Shown here in pieces: positions 59,881 through 64,000 of a stretch of 64,000 bases of DNA. Position 1 is the stretch's first letter. Every line of letters starts with the position of its first letter. A program made the position numbers and the translations under genes. This DNA comes from Eledone cirrhosa. Lineage: Eukaryota; Mollusca; Cephalopoda; Octopoda; Eledonidae. The DNA lies in the NCBI GenBank assembly GCA_964016885.1, contig OZ024743.1, positions 170,945,833 through 171,009,832 of the forward strand, written 5' to 3'. The notes below the pieces were generated by a model. It searched no databases. It had not been told where the DNA came from and saw only the letters and a list, made by a program, of their open reading frames with translations.

Positions 59881-61537
59881 TATCAAAACCACAGTCACAA
59901 CTACCGTAAGACCACTGTATCAACACCACACTCACAACTACTGTACGACCACTGTATCAACACCACAATCACAACTACTGTAAGACCACTGTATCAACAC
60001 CATAGTCACAACTACTGTAAGACCACTGTATCAACACCACAGTCACAACTACTGTAAGCCCACTGTATCAACACCCTAGTCATAACTAGTGTAAGACCAC
60101 TGTATCAACACCATAGTCACAACTACTGTAAGACCACTGTATCAACACCATAGTCATAACTACCGTAAGACCACTGTATCAACACCACAGTCATAAGACC
60201 ACTGTATCAACACCATATTCACAACTACTGTAAGACCACTGTATCAACACCATAGTCACAACTACTGTAAGACCACTGTATCAACACCATATTCATAACT
60301 ACCGTAAGACCACTGTATCAAGGCCATAGTTATAAGACTACTGTATCAACACAACAGCCACAACTACTGTAAGACCACTGTATCAACACCACAGTCACAA
60401 CTACTGTAAGACAACTGTATCAACACCACAGTCACAACTACTGTAAGACCACTGTATCAACACCACAGCCACAACTACTGTAAGACCCCTGTATCAACAC
60501 CATAATCACAACTACTGTAAGACCATGGTATCAACACCGTAGTCAGAACTACTGTAAGACCACTGTATTAACACCACAGTCACAACGTCTGTAAGACCAC
60601 TGAATCAACACCATAGTCACAACTACTGTAAGACCACTGTATCAACACCATAGTCATAACTACCGTAAGACCACTGTAGCAACACCACAGTAATAAGACC
60701 ACTGTATCAACACCATAGTCACAACTACTGTAAGACCACTGTATCAACACCATAGTCACAACTACTGTAAGACCACTGTATCAACACCATATTCATATCT
60801 ACACTAAGACCACTGTATCAAGGCCATAGTTATAAGACCACTGTATCAACATCACAGCCACAACAACTATAAGGTCACTGTATCAACACCACAGCCACAA
60901 CTACTGTAAGACCACTGTATCAACACCATAATCACAACTAATGTAAGACCACTGTATCAACACCGTAGTCATAACTACTGTAAGACCACTGTATCAACAC
61001 CACAGTCACAACGTCCGTTAGAGCACTGTATCAACACCACAGTCATAACTACTGTAAGACCACTTTATCCACACCATAGACACAACTACTGTAAGACCAC
61101 TGTATCAAAACCATAGTCACAACGTCTGTAATCCGACAGTATCAACACCATAGTCAGAACTATTGTAAGACCACTGTATCAACACCACAGTCACAACTAC
61201 TGTAAGACCTCTGTATCAACACCACAGTCATAACTACTGTAAGACCACTGTATCCAGGCCATAGTCACAACTACTGTAAGACCACTCTATCAACACCATA
61301 GTCACAACTACTGTAATAGCACTGTATCAACACCACAGTCACAACTACTGTAAGACCACTGTATCAACACCACCGTCACAACTACTGTAAGCCCACTGTA
61401 TCAACACCATAGTCATAACTACTGTAAGACCACTGTATCAACACCATAGTCATAACTACCGTAAGACCACTGTATCAACCCCGTAGTCATAAGACCACTG
61501 TATCAACACCATAGTCACAACTACTGTAAGACCATTG
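59881..61537. repeat. 1,657-bp duplication, left copy (itself a mosaic)
   Basis: TATCAAAACC at 59,881 recurs at 61,538. The rare CACCCTAG/CACCCAAG monomers (60,074 and 61,731) and the CATGG monomer (TGG at 60,526 and 62,183) also agree at offset 1,657. Only the first roughly 760 bp match the right copy. From about 60,645 this copy instead follows 58,05x onward at offset 2,592 (TCATATCTAC at 58,201 and 60,793). It was therefore assembled from at least two donor segments. Confidence 0.8.
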
Positions 61538-62296
61538 TATCAAAACCACAGTCACAACTACCGTAAGACCACTGTATCAACACCACACTCACAACTACTG
61601 TAAGACCACTGTATCAACACCACAATCACAACTACTGTAAGACCACTGTATCAACACCATAGTCACAACTACTGTAAGACCACTGTATCAACACCACAGT
61701 CACAACTACTGTAAGCCCACTGTATCAACACCCAAGTCATAACTAGTGTAAGACCACTGTATCAACACCATAGTCACAACTACTGTAAGACCACTGTATC
61801 AACACCATAGTCATAACTACCGTAAGACCACTGTATCAACACCACAGTCATAAGACCACTGTATCAACACCATATTCACAACTACTGTAAGACCACTGTA
61901 TCAACACCATAGTCACAACTACTGTAAGACCACTGTATCAACACCATATTCATAACTACCGTAAGACCACTGTATCAAGGCCATAGTTATAAGACTACTG
62001 TATCAACACAACAGTCACAACTACTGTAAGACCACTGTATCAACACCACAGTCACAACTACTGTAAGACAACTGTATCAACACCACAGTCACAACTACTG
62101 TAAGACCACTGTATCAACACCACAGCCACAACTACTGTAAGACCACTGTATCAACACCATAATCACAACTACTGTAAGACCATGGTATCAACACCGTAGT
62201 CAGAACTACTGTAAGACCACTGTATTAACACCACAGTCACAACGTCTGTAAGACCACTGAATCAACACCATAGTCACAACTACTGTAAGACCACCG
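61538..62296. repeat. 1,657-bp duplication, right copy (partial)
   Basis: This repeats 59,881 to about 60,640 with small differences (for example CCCAAG for CCCTAG, and TGTAAGACC for TGTACGACC). It then departs into ACCACCGTATC followed by ACACTGTC monomers. Confidence 0.8.
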
Positions 62297-64000
62297 TATC
62301 AACAACACTGTCACAACTACTCTAAGACCACTGTATCAACACCACAGTCACAACTACTGTAAGACCACTGTATCAACACCACAGTCACAACTACTGTAAG
62401 ACCACTGTATCAACACCACACTCACAACTACTGTAAGACCACTGTATCTACACCACAATCACAACTACTGTAAGAACACTGTATCAACACCATAGTCACA
62501 CCTACTGTAGGACCACTGTATCAACACCACAGACACAACGTCTGTAAGACCACTGAATCAACACCATAGTCACAACTACTGTCAGACAACTGTATCAACA
62601 ACACAGTCACAACTACTCTAAGACCACTGTATCAACACCACAGTCACAACTACTGTAAGACCACTGTATCAACACCACAGTCATAAACTACTGTAAGACC
62701 ACTGTATCCACACCATAGTTACAACTACTGTAAGACCACTATATCAACACCAGTATCACAACTACTGTAAGACAACTGTATCAACACCACAGTCACAACT
62801 ACTGTAAGACCACTGTATCAACACCACACTCACAACTACTGTAAGACGACTGTATCAACAACACAGTCACAACTACTCTAAGACCACTGTATCAACACCA
62901 CCGTCACAACTACTGTAAGCCCAGTGTATCAACACCATAGTCATAACTAGTGTAAGACCACTCTATCAACACCATAGTCACAACTACTGTAAGACCAGTG
63001 TATCAACACCATAGTCATAACTACCGTAAGACCACTGTATCAACATCACAGTCATAAGACCACTGTATCAACACCATAGTCACAACTACTGTAAGACCAT
63101 TGTATCAACACCACAGTCACAACTACTGTAAGACAACTGTATCAACACCACAGTCACAACTACTGTAATACCACTGTATCAACACCACAGCCACAACTAC
63201 TGTAAGACCACTGTATCAACACCATAATCACAACTACTGTAAGACCACGGTATCAACACCGTAGTCAGAACTACTGTAAGACCACTGTATCAACACCACA
63301 GTCACAACGTCTGTAAGACCACTGAATCAACACCATAGTCACAACCACTGTAAGACCACTGTATCAACAACACAGTCACAACTATTCTAAGACCACTGTA
63401 TCAACACCACAGTCACAACTACTGTAAGACCACTGTATCAACACCACAGTCATAACTACTGTAAGACCACTATATCCACACCATAGTCACAACTACTGTA
63501 AGACCACTATATCAACACCAGAGTCACAACTACTGTAAGACAACTGTATCAAAACCACAGTCACAACTACTGTAAGACCACTGTATCAACACCACACTCA
63601 CAACTACTGTAAGACCACTGTATCAACACCACAATCATACCTACTGTAAGACCACTGTCTCAACACCATAGTCACAACTACTGTAAGACAACTGTATCAA
63701 CAACACAGTCACAACTACTCTAAGACCACTGTATCAACACCACAGTCACAACTACTGTAAGCCCACAGTATCAACAGCATAGTCATAACTACTGTAAGAC
63801 CAGTCTATCAACGCCATAGTCATAACTACCGTAAGACCACTGTATCAACACCATAGTCATAAGACCACTGTATCAACACCATGGTCACAACTACTGTAAG
63901 ACCACTGTATCAACACCATAGTCACAACTACTGTAAGACCACTGTATCAACACCACAATCACAACTACTGTAAGACCACTGTATCAACACCATAGTTACA
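62297..64000. repeat. Terminal block of the array, running off the window
   Basis: This holds satellite monomers with a mix of variants, including a hairpin variant at 63,248, a one-base insertion monomer TCATAAACTACTG near 62,683 and a 28-bp form near 63,055. The variant order recalls domain 2. The last monomer is cut by the window edge, so the array continues downstream. Confidence 0.75.

Larger units (their letters stand above)
1..64000. repeat. Continuous 37-bp satellite DNA array filling the window
   Basis: The sequence is a head-to-tail array of a 37-bp monomer from first to last base. The spacing shows at the start, where GACCACTGTA begins at 14 and again at 51. The consensus, split in two, is GACCACTGTATCAACACC then ATAGTCACAACTACTGTAA. 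By hand count it has 14 A, 11 C, 8 T and 4 G (about 40% GC), is rich in A+C on this strand, and has no CpG. Monomers differ mainly at positions 20 (T or C), 22 (G, A or C), 26 (C or T), 30-31 and 33. No stretch of non-satellite sequence was seen, so there is no gene, RNA gene or mobile element to annotate. The consensus has TAG and TAA stops on this strand and TAG and TGA stops on the other. Since 37 is not a multiple of 3, no frame stays open much beyond 111 bp, or about twice that where a stop has mutated. Known biology of such arrays suggests centromeric or other heterochromatin in a eukaryote. The species and function are not identified. Confidence 0.98.

Noticed and set aside
1..64000. 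CRISPR array, because of short regularly spaced repeats
   Set aside because: There are no unique spacers. The whole 37-bp period is repeated, the intervening bases are the same family of variants, and no cas gene is present.
1..64000. Coding sequence for a repetitive protein
   Set aside because: The period of 37 is not divisible by 3 and each monomer contains stops on both strands, so all six frames are closed about every 111 bp.
1..64000. CENP-B box within the monomer
   Set aside because: No TTCG...CGGGA type 17-bp motif is present in the consensus or in the variants noticed; a centromeric role therefore has no motif support here.
1..64000. Telomeric or subtelomeric repeat, or G-quadruplex array
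   Set aside because: There is no TTAGGG-like or other short telomere unit, and no G runs longer than two on the given strand.
1..64000. Artificial or simulated sequence
   Set aside because: The hierarchy of shared indels, lineage-restricted variants and mosaic duplications is what natural unequal exchange leaves. Local assembly errors in the near-identical duplications remain possible.

Overview
The whole 64 kb window is a single uninterrupted array of tandemly repeated satellite DNA. The monomer is 37 bp. Starting at the invariant G, its consensus is GACCACTGTATCAACACC (first 18 bases) followed by ATAGTCACAACTACTGTAA (last 19 bases). Roughly 1,730 monomers lie head to tail, all in the same orientation. 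The array fills the window at both ends, so neither border is visible. I found no gene, RNA gene, transposable element, CRISPR array or origin. Every reading frame on both strands meets a stop about once per three monomers, because 37 is not divisible by 3 and each monomer carries stops on each strand. An array of this size and organisation points to a eukaryotic chromosome (centromeric, pericentromeric or other heterochromatin). I do not recognise the satellite and cannot name the species.

The array has a clear second level of structure. Variant monomers (28, 35, 36 and 44 bp forms, a paired-substitution hairpin form and CpG-bearing forms) recur in a fixed order and mark long higher-order units. 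Three domains can be told apart by private variants. Domain 1 (about 1-8,950) has units related by offsets of about 2.1 and 4.6 kb and is fairly heterogeneous. Domain 2 (about 8,952-52,800) is built from higher-order units of about 6.1-7.1 kb. Domain 3 (about 52,800-64,000) is a patchwork of units with offsets of about 2.15, 4.79 and 1.66 kb.

Within these domains, several large, recent, near-identical tandem duplications can be placed by matching landmarks: 1,804 bp (8,952-12,559), 7,067 bp (starting at 15,653), 6,125 bp (23,763-36,012), 6,120 bp (40,331 onward), a nested 1,366/1,367 bp pair (about 42,154-44,886), 2,146 bp (54,451-58,742) and 1,657 bp (59,881-62,296). Their joints fall inside homologous monomers, as expected for unequal crossing-over or break-induced repair. 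The interest of this window lies in that evolutionary record and in a few structured variant monomers, not in any encoded function I could demonstrate.

All positions and offsets come from reading landmarks by eye. Percent identities were not computed.
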